From contig NZ_FNRV01000001.1 in NCBI RefSeq assembly GCF_900105115.1, forward strand, positions 372,001 to 436,000: DNA of 64,000 bases. The letters run 5' to 3'. The translations under genes were made by a program, and so were the position numbers. The DNA comes from Pseudomonas mohnii. GTDB taxonomy: Bacteria; Pseudomonadota; Gammaproteobacteria; Pseudomonadales; Pseudomonadaceae. Positions 40,850 to 50,601 of this stretch are shown piece after piece. The notes under the pieces are model-generated. The model did not search any database and was not told where the DNA came from. It worked only from the letters and a program-made list of their open reading frames with translations. Each line of letters starts with the position of its first letter. Positions within the stretch are counted from its first letter, which is position 1.

Positions 40850-42624
40850 GGTGTCGCCGCCTTCTGGCGACGACGGCGCCAAACCCACACGCCCACCAAC
40901 AACCCGATCATTGCCACGATTGGCGGCGCCGCAGCCTTGAGCTTGGGGATCACCACGTGCTTCAAGGCATACATCTGGCCCTGGTGCATGTAGTCATAAC
41001 CGACCGGCATCGGCAGCACTCCGTTGACGCGGGCGTACTCGGCGTAGTCGGCCTGCATGCGCTGGAAGCGCTCCGGCATTTGCTGTTGCAAGTCGATCAC
41101 TTCACCGGGATCAGTGACGATGTTGTAAAGGTGCCATTGTTCGTTGCCCACCGGTTTCAGGCTCTTCACCAGTTTGTAATCACCCTTGAACAGCGCCGCG
41201 CTGCCGGAGAGTTCATAACCGATGGGCTGATCCTCTGGATGCACGCGCTCGGCCGAACCTTGCAGCACCGGCACCAGGCTGCTGCCGATCAGCGGCTCCA
41301 CGGCTCGCCCCTGGTACTCACCTTTATGCGCGGGCACGCCGGCCACTTCCAGCAGGGTCGGCACAATGTCGGTGACGTGGGTGAAGGCCCTGGAAATCTG
41401 ATTGGCCTGGATTCCGGGCACGCCGGCAACGATCAATGGCGTGCGCAAACCGCCCTCACCGGCAAAGAACTTGTAGCCGCCAAGCGGCGAGGCGGCCGCG
41501 CTCGCCCAACTGGGGCCGATGCTGGTAAAGGCGCCCTTGCTGCCCAGGCGCTCAAGCTGGCGGGTGTAGTTCATTTCCAGCCACAAGCGGACCGCCGGAA
41601 TCGTGTAGGGGTCGGTCGGCTCGCTGCCGTTATCGGAGAGGAACACAAACACCGTGTTGTCGTACTCGCCAGTGGCTTTCAGATGCGCGATGAAGCGACC
41701 GATCTGCTGGTCCATGGTCTCCGCCATTCCGGCGTAGACCTCCATGCGTCGCGCTTCGTAGCGCTTTTCATGCTCGTCGAGGGCGTTCCAGTCTGCCGTG
41801 CTGGCCATGGTCTGCATGCCGGCGCCCGGGGGGATCAACCCCAATGCCACGGCGCGGTCACGCCGAGCCTCGCGCAAGGCGCTCCAGCCCTGGTCATAGC
41901 GGCCACGGTACTTGTCGATCATTTCTCTGGGCGCCTGGACCGGGACGTGGTTGGCCTGAAAGCCCAGATAGGCGAAAAACGGTTTGCCGCCCTGCCGATC
42001 AGCGGCGATGTACTCCAGGGCCTTGTCGACAATAAAGGTCGAGGAGTAATAGTCCTTCGGCAGATGGGCAGGCTGGCCGTTCTCGAACCAGGCGGCCTTG
42101 TCATACAGCGGCGCGTACGGCCGCTCTTCCCAGTTGTCAGAACCACTGTCGGCCTGGATGAACGAACGGTCGAAACCGCGATTGTCGGGCAAGGTGTCCG
42201 GGGTCTTGCCCAAATGCCATTTGCCGGTGATGTAGGTGTGGTAGCCGGCGTCCCTGAGCAGACTGGCGACAGTGATGGCGTTGTCGTTGAGCACGCCGCT
42301 GTAGCCGGGTTTGCCCAGGTGTTCGTCGGGCATGGTTTCCGGCATGTTGCCGACGCCGTTGCGGTGGTTATCGACGCCCGTCAACAGCATCGAGCGCGTG
42401 GGCGAGCAGGAGGCCGTGACATGGAAGTCGGAAAACCGCACGCCCTCACGGGCCAGGGTATCGATGTTCGGCGTGGCGATTTCACTGCCGAAGGCGCCAA
42501 CGTCGCTGTAGCCCCAGTCATCGGCCACCAGTACCACGATGTTCGGGCGTTTGGGGGCGGCGAAAGCGTGAGTGCCGAAAGCGAGACAACCCATCGCCAG
42601 AACAAGAGGTTTCAACGGGATCAT
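40846..42624 (-). CDS. sulfatase with C-terminal membrane anchor, 592 aa (motif CSPTR)
   Basis: Signal peptide (LVLAMGCLAFGTHAFAA). Metal site PNIVVLVADDWGYSDVGAFG; maturation site ASCSPTRSMLLTG with the formylglycine Cys in a canonical C-x-P-x-R; GKWHLGKTPD; second metal site FLSDNGSEP. The last 30 residues form a hydrophobic helix (PPIVAMIGLLVGVWVW) followed by RRRRQK, a stop-transfer tail. The enzyme is therefore probably anchored in the inner membrane with its catalytic domain in the periplasm, unlike most soluble sulfatases. Overlaps DUF2889 by 4 nt. Substrate unknown; the neighbourhood suggests an alkyl sulfate. Confidence 0.92.
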   Translation of the reverse strand: MIPLKPLVLAMGCLAFGTHAFAAPKRPNIVVLVADDWGYSDVGAFGSEIATPNIDTLAREGVRFSDFHVTASCSPTRSMLLTGVDNHRNGVGNMPETMPDEHLGKPGYSGVLNDNAITVASLLRDAGYHTYITGKWHLGKTPDTLPDNRGFDRSFIQADSGSDNWEERPYAPLYDKAAWFENGQPAHLPKDYYSSTFIVDKALEYIAADRQGGKPFFAYLGFQANHVPVQAPREMIDKYRGRYDQGWSALREARRDRAVALGLIPPGAGMQTMASTADWNALDEHEKRYEARRMEVYAGMAETMDQQIGRFIAHLKATGEYDNTVFVFLSDNGSEPTDPYTIPAVRLWLEMNYTRQLERLGSKGAFTSIGPSWASAAASPLGGYKFFAGEGGLRTPLIVAGVPGIQANQISRAFTHVTDIVPTLLEVAGVPAHKGEYQGRAVEPLIGSSLVPVLQGSAERVHPEDQPIGYELSGSAALFKGDYKLVKSLKPVGNEQWHLYNIVTDPGEVIDLQQQMPERFQRMQADYAEYARVNGVLPMPVGYDYMHQGQMYALKHVVIPKLKAAAPPIVAMIGLLVGVWVWRRRRQKAATP

Positions 42625-42642
42625 TCACGGGTCCTTTTTTTT

Positions 42643-42670
42643 TGTAGGAGCGAGCAGGCTCGCGCCTACA
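42643..42670. repeat. single REP palindrome
   Basis: TGTAGGAGCGAGC and GCGCCTACA form one palindrome of the same REP family as the array at 39489-40277. It lies between the sulfatase and aldehyde dehydrogenase genes. Confidence 0.7.
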
Positions 42671-42692
42671 GTTGATCGGTGTTCAGATCGGG

Positions 42693-44156
42693 TTAAGGTT
42701 TCAACAGAGCGCCGATGACCCGGCGAAACAGCTTGCCGTAGGGTGGCCGCAACACGCCCATGACGTCCCAGCGCGGCGGCGTGAACACCGACCGCTCGAG
42801 ACTGAACGCCTTGAAGCCATACCCGCCGCGATAGCGACCAAAGCCCGAATGGCCACAGCCACCGAACGGCAAATCAGTCTGGAACAGGTGCTGCATCACT
42901 TCGTTGATACAGGCACCGCCCGAGTGAGTACGTTCCAGCACATGCCGCGCTTCGGCACGGTCGTCGCCGAAGTAATACAGCGCCAGTGGCCGTGGATGCC
43001 CGTTGATGTAGTCGAGCACCTCGGTGATGTGGCGATAACTGCGAATCGGCAGCAACGGGCCGAACACCTCTTCCTGCATCGCCAGTGTCGTGTCCGGCGG
43101 ATCAACCAGCAGGGTCGGGGCGATCTTGCGCGATGCGCTCAAGTCCTCGTTGCCAGGATTGACCTCGATCACCCGAACGCAATGTTCGCGGGCGTCCTGC
43201 AGGCAGGCTTGCATCCGCTGGTATTGCCCCGGCGTCGCCATGGCCGTGTAGTCGGGATTATCCAGCAGCGTCGGGTACATCCGCCGCAACTGGACCTGCA
43301 TGCTGCTTAACAGGCGCTCACAGTCATCCTCATGCACAAACACATAGTCAGGGGCGATACAGGCTTGCCCGCTGCTGACCCCCTTGCCACCCCAGATGCG
43401 TCGGGCAGCGTTTTCCAGGTCGGCGCCGCGACCAATGATGGTAGGCGACTTGCCGCCCAGCTCCAGGGTCAGCGGCGTCAGGTTCTGCGCCGCCGCGCGC
43501 ATCACCAGGCGTCCGACCCGCGGGCTGCCGGTAAACACCAGGTAATCGAGCGGCATGGCAGAGAAAGCCGCGCCCAATTCGGCACCGCCGATAAAGGCGG
43601 CCACTTCGCTGTCATCGAACTGTTCAGCCAGCAATTCGATCAGTAACGCCGCCGTTGCCGGTGACTGGTCGGAAAACAGGATGATGGCGCGGTTCCCCGC
43701 CGCCAGCGCCTCGGCCAGCGGCCCCAGTGCAATGGCAATCGGGAAATTCCACGGCGAAATGATGCCGATGGTCCCCAGTGGCTGATAGTGAATTTCAGCT
43801 TTGGCGCCCAGCCAGCCGCCCCCCAGTTCCGCTTTGCGGCGCTCGGGCCGCATCCAGCGGCGGACATGCTCGCGGGCATATTTGAGGCCGCGGATCGGCA
43901 ACAGCACATCGGCCATCAGCGATTGATCATGACTGCGCCAGGTAAAGTCCTCGGCCAGCGCCGCACACAGTGGCTGTTGATGCTCGACCAACAGATTGAT
44001 CACCCGATCGATCCGTTCAATCCGCACCTCGGCCGACGGCGGCCCCTCGATTCGGGACGCCGCTTGCTGACGGGCCAGCACCGCACGGACGCCGTCGATG
44101 GCAGCGTTGCCAGGGGCGCCGGCAGGAGTGTCGATGTCGTGCATCGCAGAGTGCAT
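42693..44156 (-). CDS. coniferyl-aldehyde-type aldehyde dehydrogenase, 487 aa
   Basis: ATG at 44156 with AGGAG at 44164-44168. ALDH motifs: IGIISPWNFPIAIALGPLAE (cofactor), FTGSPRVGRLVM, catalytic Glu in LTLELGGKSPTII and nucleophile in SSGQACIAPDYV, then QEEVFGPLLPI. The arrangement fits the CalB-like branch, which accepts medium or aromatic aldehydes. The SdsA-like sulfatase gene ends 10 bp upstream, so the two are co-transcribed. It would oxidise the aldehyde formed from the desulfated alcohol. Confidence 0.92.
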   Translation of the reverse strand: MHSAMHDIDTPAGAPGNAAIDGVRAVLARQQAASRIEGPPSAEVRIERIDRVINLLVEHQQPLCAALAEDFTWRSHDQSLMADVLLPIRGLKYAREHVRRWMRPERRKAELGGGWLGAKAEIHYQPLGTIGIISPWNFPIAIALGPLAEALAAGNRAIILFSDQSPATAALLIELLAEQFDDSEVAAFIGGAELGAAFSAMPLDYLVFTGSPRVGRLVMRAAAQNLTPLTLELGGKSPTIIGRGADLENAARRIWGGKGVSSGQACIAPDYVFVHEDDCERLLSSMQVQLRRMYPTLLDNPDYTAMATPGQYQRMQACLQDAREHCVRVIEVNPGNEDLSASRKIAPTLLVDPPDTTLAMQEEVFGPLLPIRSYRHITEVLDYINGHPRPLALYYFGDDRAEARHVLERTHSGGACINEVMQHLFQTDLPFGGCGHSGFGRYRGGYGFKAFSLERSVFTPPRWDVMGVLRPPYGKLFRRVIGALLKP

Positions 44157-44166
44157 GGTCAGGCTC

Positions 44167-46218
44167 CTATCGCGCCGGCTCGTTAGGGCCGACCAGCTCA
44201 AAGTCCGGATTGAACTTGTCCAGCGAACCGAGCACGTCATAGACCGCCAGCTTGCTGCCCTCAATCTTCAGGTCACCTTTGAACACCGCCTCGATCGGCG
44301 ACAGCTTCTCCGCGAGAATGGCGTTGAGCGTTTCGCGAGTCAGGGTCAGCGTGGCGTCAGCCTTGTCGGCGTTGTAATCGGCGACATAGGTCAGCGCCGA
44401 GTTCTCCAGATTGAGCATGTAGCGCTTGCCCGAGGTGCCGACGTCGGTGAAGTTCCAGTTGAGCACAATGTGTTTGCCCTCGACATCCGGGGCCTTCAGC
44501 CGCACGCCCAGGTAGTCGAAAATATTGTCGATGGTCAGTGCCCGGAGCATGTCGGGACTGGCGGTGCGCAGCGGCGAGGCGATTTTCTTGCCGCCGCTGC
44601 GATGCTCCATGGCCGCCGCCAGATAGCTGTTGCGTTCGACCGCCGATTCAGCCTGGTAACCCAATTGCTCCAGGGCATCGGCCGCCAATTCCCGCGCCGC
44701 GCTGTTTTTCGGTTCGGCGTAAACCAGATGGCTCATGGCCTGTGCCACCCAACGGTACTGACCATTGGCAAAATCGCTGCGCGCACGGGCCAGCACGGCC
44801 TCGGCACCACCGCCATACTCGACGAATTTCTTGCCGTAATCGCTGTCGGACAGCGCATCGAGATTGGCCGGATTGGCGTCATACCAGCCCATGTATTGCT
44901 GATACACCGCCTTGGCGTTGCGCTGCACCGACCCATAAAAGCCATGGGTGAAGGTCTCGCTGGCCAGGCTTCCCGGGACGTGACTGCGCATGTACTCGGC
45001 AATTTCGACCGGTTTGTAGCCCTTGTTGACCAGGCGCAATGACTGGTCGTGCAGCCACTTGTACATGTCCCTTTGTTTGGACAAGTAGTTGACCACGCGC
45101 TCATGCCCGAACACTGGCCATCCATGCTGCCCCACCAGAATATCGGCGCCGGGCGCGAACTGATGCAGCGCCTCGTTGAGGTATTTGGACCAGGCCAGGC
45201 CATCGCGGATGGTTGCGCCACGCAGTGTCAGCAACTGATGCTGGGTCGGAAGCGCCAGTTCGCCGGTGTCGAGCACCTTGAACTGCGGGAAGTAGTGGAT
45301 GAACTCGGCAGGCGCCTCGGTGCCGGGGGCGAGCATGTTGACGATCTCGATGCCATCGATGGTCAGCGTCTGCACCGGCTGGCTGAGCTCCAGGGTCGGC
45401 GGGATCATGGTAATGGTGCCGTTGGACAATGCCTTGGCACCGCCCAGGTCGATCTGTCCCTGGGCACTGCGTGGCAGGGTCGTGCCGAACTGATACTCGG
45501 CGCGGCGACTCATGGCGTTGCCGGCCATTACGTTCTCGGCGACCGCCGTCTCCATGAACCCTGCCGGGGCAATGATCTGCACCTTGCCCGATTTCACGTC
45601 CGCTTCGTCGACAATGCCGCGAACACCGGCGAAGTGATCGACGTGACTGTGGTTGTAGAGCACCGCCACCACCGGTTTTCTCGGCCGATGCTGGTAATAC
45701 AGTTCAAGGGAGGCGTGTGCCACCTCGGTGGCCAGGTTGCAGTCCACAATGATCAGGCCGGTATTGCCTTCAATGATGGTCATGTTGGTCAGGTCGAGGC
45801 CGCGCACCTGATAGAAACCGTCAGTGACCTTGAACAGACCGTTGGACATGCTTTTGCGGGCTTGCTGCCACAGGCTCGGGTTGACCGTCGCCGGAGCGTC
45901 CGGACTGTCGAGGAACTCGTAGCCCTTGAGGCTGTACACGACGTGCCCATCCGCCGCGGTGGTTTCGGCGTCTGGCAGGCTGGCAATAAAGCCGCGCTGG
46001 ATGTCGGCCTCCACATCCGGATCGACCGGGGGCATGTTGTGCGCCGTGTTGGCGTTGGCGGCGATGGTGGCCGCGGTAGCCGCTTTCTGACCGCCCTGCC
46101 CTGCGCTGTTTTCAACCGCTTGCAGGTGAACGCCGGTTTGCCCTCGCGACCATTGCAACGCCCCGACAATGCTGGCGGCCAACACTGACACCGTCAGCAC
46201 TACACGCATTTTTTTCAT
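44167..46218 (-). CDS. SdsA-type metallo-beta-lactamase-fold alkylsulfatase, 683 aa
   Basis: Start set at ATG 46218, giving signal-like VVLTVSVLAASIVGALQWSR. The catalytic core has YNHSHVDHFAGVRG (the H-x-H-x-D-H zinc site), IIVDCNLATEVA and HLGG-equivalent strands. A helical dimerisation part and a C-terminal SCP2-like domain (LNWNFTDVGTSGKRYMLNL) follow, as in SdsA1. Such enzymes hydrolyse the C-O or S-O bond of primary or secondary alkyl sulfates, including SDS, and act in the periplasm or outside. Normal length. Start choice among nearby ATGs is uncertain by a few residues. Confidence 0.92.
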   Translation of the reverse strand: MKKMRVVLTVSVLAASIVGALQWSRGQTGVHLQAVENSAGQGGQKAATAATIAANANTAHNMPPVDPDVEADIQRGFIASLPDAETTAADGHVVYSLKGYEFLDSPDAPATVNPSLWQQARKSMSNGLFKVTDGFYQVRGLDLTNMTIIEGNTGLIIVDCNLATEVAHASLELYYQHRPRKPVVAVLYNHSHVDHFAGVRGIVDEADVKSGKVQIIAPAGFMETAVAENVMAGNAMSRRAEYQFGTTLPRSAQGQIDLGGAKALSNGTITMIPPTLELSQPVQTLTIDGIEIVNMLAPGTEAPAEFIHYFPQFKVLDTGELALPTQHQLLTLRGATIRDGLAWSKYLNEALHQFAPGADILVGQHGWPVFGHERVVNYLSKQRDMYKWLHDQSLRLVNKGYKPVEIAEYMRSHVPGSLASETFTHGFYGSVQRNAKAVYQQYMGWYDANPANLDALSDSDYGKKFVEYGGGAEAVLARARSDFANGQYRWVAQAMSHLVYAEPKNSAARELAADALEQLGYQAESAVERNSYLAAAMEHRSGGKKIASPLRTASPDMLRALTIDNIFDYLGVRLKAPDVEGKHIVLNWNFTDVGTSGKRYMLNLENSALTYVADYNADKADATLTLTRETLNAILAEKLSPIEAVFKGDLKIEGSKLAVYDVLGSLDKFNPDFELVGPNEPAR

Positions 46219-46475
46219 CCCACGGTCTCTCTCTGATTGTTGTTCGAATACCGTTCGATGGTGCAAGCAAGTGGCCTGACTTGCCGGTCTTCTCAGTCAA
46301 TTCATCTGTCTTCGCAGACCGACAAAGCACACATGCCCCTCCCACAGAGTCCGTTGTCATCCTCCCCTGCGGACAACCGCTTTCGTTGCAATGACCTGCG
46401 ACCGCACCGCGCGCCTTCCTACTATCGATCCATCAACTACGCCAACCGCGCGACTAACAATAAAGGGGAGTTGTC

Positions 46476-47261
46476 ATGAGTGAAGATGTCTTGCTGTATG
46501 AAATCGTCGGCCCGGTGGCGCGCCTGACGCTCAACCGGCCACGGGCCATGAATGCGCTGAACCTGGCGACCCTCGCCGAGCTTGAACGCTGCCTCAACGA
46601 CATCGCCGGCAACGATGAACTGCGTGTGGTCATCCTCACCGGCAACGGCCCGGCCTTCTGCGCCGGTGCGGACCTCAAAGAGGTATTGGCCGGCTCCAGC
46701 CTGCCGGCCGGCGAAGCCGACTTTCTCGACCGCGCCAACCAGGTCTTCGGTCAATTGCGCAATTTCCCCAAACCGGTGATTGCCTCGCTCAACGGCGTGA
46801 CCATGGCCGGCGGCCTGGAACTGGCAATGTGCGCCGACCTGGTGATTGCCGCGCAAACCGCCACCCTCGCCGACGCCCACGCCAACTTTGGTGTCTATCC
46901 CGGTGCCGGTGGTGCCGCGGTATTGCCGCGCCTGATTCCGCTGAACATGGCGATGTACTTGCTGATGACCGGCAAATCCCTCTCCGCCACGGAAATGAAA
47001 GTCTACGGCCTGGTGTGCGAAGTCCACGCCGACGAAGAACTCACCGATGCCGCCCTGGCCCTGGCCAATCAGATCGCGAAAAAGAGCCCGATTGCCCTGC
47101 GCCGCATGAAAGAAGTGGCGCGTGCCTCCTCCGACAAGTCCCGCGACGACGCCTTGCAACACGAACAAGTGATGTTGCGCCAACACCTGCGCACCGCCGA
47201 TTTCCAGGAAGGCCTGCAGGCCTTTGGCGAAAAACGCGCACCCAACTTCAAGGGCCGCTAG
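46476..47261 (+). CDS. enoyl-CoA hydratase/isomerase, 261 aa
   Basis: Starts after AGGGGAG. Crotonase motifs: VARLTLNRPRAMNALN, VVILTGNGPAFCAGADLKEV (oxyanion hole) and SLNGVTMAGGLELAMCADLV. The usual second catalytic Glu region reads NFGVYPGAGGAAVLPRL; the normal E of GxxPxxG is replaced in this stretch by a Y/P context, so hydratase activity should be tested rather than assumed. First gene of the beta-oxidation operon, divergent from the alkylsulfatase. Confidence 0.9.
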   Translation: MSEDVLLYEIVGPVARLTLNRPRAMNALNLATLAELERCLNDIAGNDELRVVILTGNGPAFCAGADLKEVLAGSSLPAGEADFLDRANQVFGQLRNFPKPVIASLNGVTMAGGLELAMCADLVIAAQTATLADAHANFGVYPGAGGAAVLPRLIPLNMAMYLLMTGKSLSATEMKVYGLVCEVHADEELTDAALALANQIAKKSPIALRRMKEVARASSDKSRDDALQHEQVMLRQHLRTADFQEGLQAFGEKRAPNFKGR

Positions 47262-47294
47262 GCCGCATCGCCCCCGCACTCTCAGGAACAGACA

Positions 47295-48542
47295 ATGAAC
47301 GATATCTACGTAGTGGGCGTCGGCATGACGCCGTTTGGACGGTTGCTGGAGCGCAGCGTCTACGACATGGTCAACGAAGCCGTGGGCCTGGCGTTGCAGG
47401 ATGCCGGCGCCAGCACTGCCGACGTCGGCTCGGCGTACTACAGCACCATGACCAACGGTATGCTGCAGGGCCAGACCGGTATTCCGGGGCCGATTGCCAT
47501 GCGTCGCGTCGGCATTGAAGGCGTGCCGGTCTTCTCGGTGGAAAACGCCTGCGCTTCGGGCTCTTCAGCGTTCAACCTGGCCACCCTGGCACTGCGGGCC
47601 GGTCAGTGCGACATCGCCCTGGCGGTCGGCGCCGAAAAAATGAATGTGCCGGACAAGGCCAAGATGTTCGCCGTGTTCGATGGCGGCTGGGACGTTTCCA
47701 CCGTCGAGCAGAACAAGCACACCCTGCTGGCCATGGGCGAAGGCATCGTACCGCCGCCGGGCAGCGTTTCCGAACGCCCGTACAGCGTGTTCATGGACGT
47801 GTATGCCGCGATCTGCCGCAATCACATGCTGCGTTATGGCACCACGCAACGGCAGATCGCAGCCGTCGCGGCGAAGAATCACCAGCACTCGGTGCACAAC
47901 CCGCTCTCGCAATTCCAGCAAGCCTTCAGCATTGACGAAGTATTGGCCTCGCCACCGATCTGCTACCCGCTGACCACCCTCATGTGCTCGCCGATCAGCG
48001 ACGGCGCCGCCGCCGTGCTGCTGTGTAACGCCGATGGCCTCAAACGCTTGAAAAACGCCGGCGACCGCGCTGTTCGCGTACTCGCCAGCGTGGTGCAGAC
48101 CGGCAGCAATCGCGGCCTTGATGAACCGGAAAAAATCGTCGCCCACCTGGCGGCGAAGAAAGCCTACGCCCAGGCCGGCGTCGATCCATCGGACGTGAGC
48201 GTCGCCGAAGTGCACGACGCCTCGGCCATCGGCGAAATCCTCAATGCCGAATCGCTGATGCTGGTGCCGTTCGGCCAGGGTGGCCCGGCGGCCGAGCGCG
48301 GTGACTTCACCGTCGGCGGCCGGATGCCGATCAACCCGTCCGGTGGCCTTGAATCCAAGGGCCACCCGATTGGCGCCACCGGTCTGGGGCAGATCCATGA
48401 ACTGGTCACCCAGTTGCGCGGTGAGGCCGGCAAGCGCCAGGTCGAAGGCGCGCGCATCGCCATTCAGGAAAACGGCGGCGGACTGTTCGGCATCGAAGAA
48501 GCCGTGGTCGCCGTCAACATTCTCGCCAATAACAATATTTAA
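47295..48542 (+). CDS. thiolase-like protein of the SCP-x/lipid-transfer type, 415 aa
   Basis: Nucleophile Cys in FSVENACASGSSAFNLA (about residue 88). Second half: EVHDASAIGEILNAESL, with GGRMPINPSGGLESKGHPIG and ATGLGQI near the C-terminus (the His and the GHP motif). The N-terminus YVVGVGMTPFGRLLERSVYD is typical of SCP-x-like thiolases, often serving branched or sterol side chains, rather than FadA. It is 33 bp after the hydratase. Would release acetyl- or propionyl-CoA in the last step of the cycle. Confidence 0.9.
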   Translation: MNDIYVVGVGMTPFGRLLERSVYDMVNEAVGLALQDAGASTADVGSAYYSTMTNGMLQGQTGIPGPIAMRRVGIEGVPVFSVENACASGSSAFNLATLALRAGQCDIALAVGAEKMNVPDKAKMFAVFDGGWDVSTVEQNKHTLLAMGEGIVPPPGSVSERPYSVFMDVYAAICRNHMLRYGTTQRQIAAVAAKNHQHSVHNPLSQFQQAFSIDEVLASPPICYPLTTLMCSPISDGAAAVLLCNADGLKRLKNAGDRAVRVLASVVQTGSNRGLDEPEKIVAHLAAKKAYAQAGVDPSDVSVAEVHDASAIGEILNAESLMLVPFGQGGPAAERGDFTVGGRMPINPSGGLESKGHPIGATGLGQIHELVTQLRGEAGKRQVEGARIAIQENGGGLFGIEEAVVAVNILANNNI

Positions 48543-48554
48543 GGAGAACCCCCC

Positions 48555-49712
48555 ATGGGACACGTCATGCGCACCCCGGAACAACTGGAAGCGGTCGAGA
48601 GTTTCCGCCGTTTCCTGGCGGATAAGATCGACCCGGTATTCAACAAGGAATACCGCGACAAATTCATGCCCAAAGAGAAAATGGCCGAGATGATGCGCCA
48701 GCTCTCCGAGTTCGGCATGGTCTCCGGCGCGGTCAGTGAGGCCAATGGCGGTCTGGGCCTGGACTGGCCGACCATGACCATGTTGTTCGAAGAAGTGGCC
48801 GCCTGTTCGGTCGACCTGTCGACACCGGTGGTGATCAACTCCTTCGGGGCGCAGATGCTGGAAAAACTCGCCCCCGCTCACCTGCGCGAACGTTACCTGC
48901 CAGGCCTGATCAGTGGTGATTCGTTCGTCAGCGTCGGCATCTCGGAACCGGATGTCGGCTCCAACGTGCTGGAGATCAAGACCCGCGCCCGCCGCGACGG
49001 TGATGACTTCATCATCAACGGTGAAAAGACCTGGATCAGCAACGGCTCATACTCCGACTTCCTGATCTGCACCTGCCGTACCGGTGACGACCCGCGCAAG
49101 GGCCTGACCCACTTCCTGCTGGATCGCAAAGAGCATCCGTACGAAGTGCAGAACATCCACAAGATGGCCTGGAACAGCCAGTCCACCGCCCAGATTTTCC
49201 TCAATGACGTACGCGTTCCAGCCAGCAACATCATCGGCAACGAAGGCGAAGCGCTGAAAAACACCCTGTCGTTCTTCGAGCGTTCGCGGGTATTCGTCGC
49301 GGCCCAGGGCCTGGGCATCGGTCGTCGCGCCCTCGAAGAAGCGGTGCGCTATGCCAAGGAGCGCAAGCAACACGGCAAGTTGATCGCCGGCCACCAATTG
49401 ATCTCCGCGATGCTTGCGGAAATGGCCACCAACGTCGATGCCGCCCGCCTGCTGACCTACCGCGCCGCCGAGATGATCGGGGCTGGCATCCCGGCCGAAA
49501 TGGAAGCGGCCATGGCCAAGTATTTCGCCTGTGAAGCCGCCGTGACCATCGCCCGTCAAGCCGTGCAGATCCACGGCGGCGCCGGGGTGACCACCGACTT
49601 CCTGGTCGAGAAACTCGCCCGTGAAGCCATCATCGTGCCGATTCCGGAAGGCACTTCGCAGATCCAGCAACTGATCATTGGCCGCGCCCTGACCGGGGTC
49701 AACGCGTTCTGA
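48555..49712 (+). CDS. acyl-CoA dehydrogenase, 385 aa
   Basis: AAGGAG ahead of ATG 48555. FAD and substrate motifs: SVGISEPDVGSNVLEIKT, INGEKTWISNGSYSDF, and the C-terminal QIHGGAGVTTDFLVEKLARE. The catalytic-type base region LAREAIIVPIPEGTSQIQQ is present. Length and order of domains are those of FadE-like dehydrogenases of the short/medium-chain type. 12 bp after the thiolase, so it is co-translated. Introduces the alpha-beta double bond in acyl-CoA. Confidence 0.92.
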   Translation: MGHVMRTPEQLEAVESFRRFLADKIDPVFNKEYRDKFMPKEKMAEMMRQLSEFGMVSGAVSEANGGLGLDWPTMTMLFEEVAACSVDLSTPVVINSFGAQMLEKLAPAHLRERYLPGLISGDSFVSVGISEPDVGSNVLEIKTRARRDGDDFIINGEKTWISNGSYSDFLICTCRTGDDPRKGLTHFLLDRKEHPYEVQNIHKMAWNSQSTAQIFLNDVRVPASNIIGNEGEALKNTLSFFERSRVFVAAQGLGIGRRALEEAVRYAKERKQHGKLIAGHQLISAMLAEMATNVDAARLLTYRAAEMIGAGIPAEMEAAMAKYFACEAAVTIARQAVQIHGGAGVTTDFLVEKLAREAIIVPIPEGTSQIQQLIIGRALTGVNAF

Positions 49713-49745
49713 TCACCCGCCCCGTTCCATTTCCAACAATAACAA

Positions 49746-49765
49746 CCCGGCTCCTTCGAGCCGGG
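49746..49765. repeat. intercistronic hairpin
   Basis: CCCGGCTC / GAGCCGGG with a 4-nt loop and no T-run, in the 73-bp gap between the dehydrogenase and SDR genes. It may stabilise or process the operon mRNA. Confidence 0.5.
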
Positions 49766-49785
49766 CAGCGAACAAGGACACACAC

Positions 49786-50562
49786 ATGCGTATTCAAGAC
49801 AAAGTCATCGTCATCACCGGCGGCGCTTCGGGCCTGGGCCTGGCGACCGCGCATTACATGGCCGGGGAAAAAGCCGCTCGTGTGGCGATTTTCGACCTGA
49901 ACATCGAAGCCGGCGAAAAGGCTGTTGCCGAGCTGGGGGCTGACCGGGCCATGTTCGTGCAGACCGATGTCAGCGATGAGGCCTCGGTGCAGAACGCAGT
50001 CGATGCCGTGATTGCCAGATTTGGCGCCATCCATGTGTGCATCAACGGCGCCGCCGTACCGAACGGCTTCAAAGTGCTGGGCAAGGAAGGCAAGGCTGCG
50101 CCGCTGTCGAAATTCGCCCTGGCCACGTCCATCAACCTCAATGGTGTGTTCAACGTGATGTCCAAGTGCGCCGAGCACATGGCCAACAACGAAGCCGAGG
50201 CTGGCGAAGAACGTGGCGTGGTGATCAACGTCTCGTCCGGCGCCGCCTATGAAGGCCAGGTCGGCCAGTGCGCGTACGCCGCCACCAAGGCCGGCGTGAT
50301 CGGCATGAACATGCCGGCTGCTCGCGAATTGGGCGCCATCGGTGTGCGGGTCAACGCCATCGCTCCAGGCCTGTTCCTGACCACCATGGTCGCCGGCCTT
50401 GACGAGAAAGTGCTCAATTCGCTCAAAGAGCAGATGGAAGCCCCCAAGCGCCTGGGTGACATGCGCGAGTTCGCTCATTGCTGCGCTTTCCTGATCGAGA
50501 ACGCCTACGTCAACGGCGAGACCATCCGTCTCGATGCTGCGTCGCGCATGCGCGCCCGCTAA
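49786..50562 (+). CDS. SDR-family 3-hydroxyacyl-CoA dehydrogenase-like protein, 258 aa
   Basis: Cofactor motif VIVITGGASGLGLATAHYMA; Ser/Tyr/Lys catalytic set in VVINVSSGAAYEG and YAATKAGVIGM; NAIAPGLFLT. The arrangement resembles 17beta-HSD10/type II 3-hydroxyacyl-CoA dehydrogenases, so it can supply the missing hydroxyacyl-CoA oxidation step between hydratase and thiolase in this operon. Substrate range inferred. Confidence 0.9.
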   Translation: MRIQDKVIVITGGASGLGLATAHYMAGEKAARVAIFDLNIEAGEKAVAELGADRAMFVQTDVSDEASVQNAVDAVIARFGAIHVCINGAAVPNGFKVLGKEGKAAPLSKFALATSINLNGVFNVMSKCAEHMANNEAEAGEERGVVINVSSGAAYEGQVGQCAYAATKAGVIGMNMPAARELGAIGVRVNAIAPGLFLTTMVAGLDEKVLNSLKEQMEAPKRLGDMREFAHCCAFLIENAYVNGETIRLDAASRMRAR

Positions 50563-50601
50563 ACACGTTGCGGTCTTCTTGAGCCACTGGAGCAATCCAC
50601 C

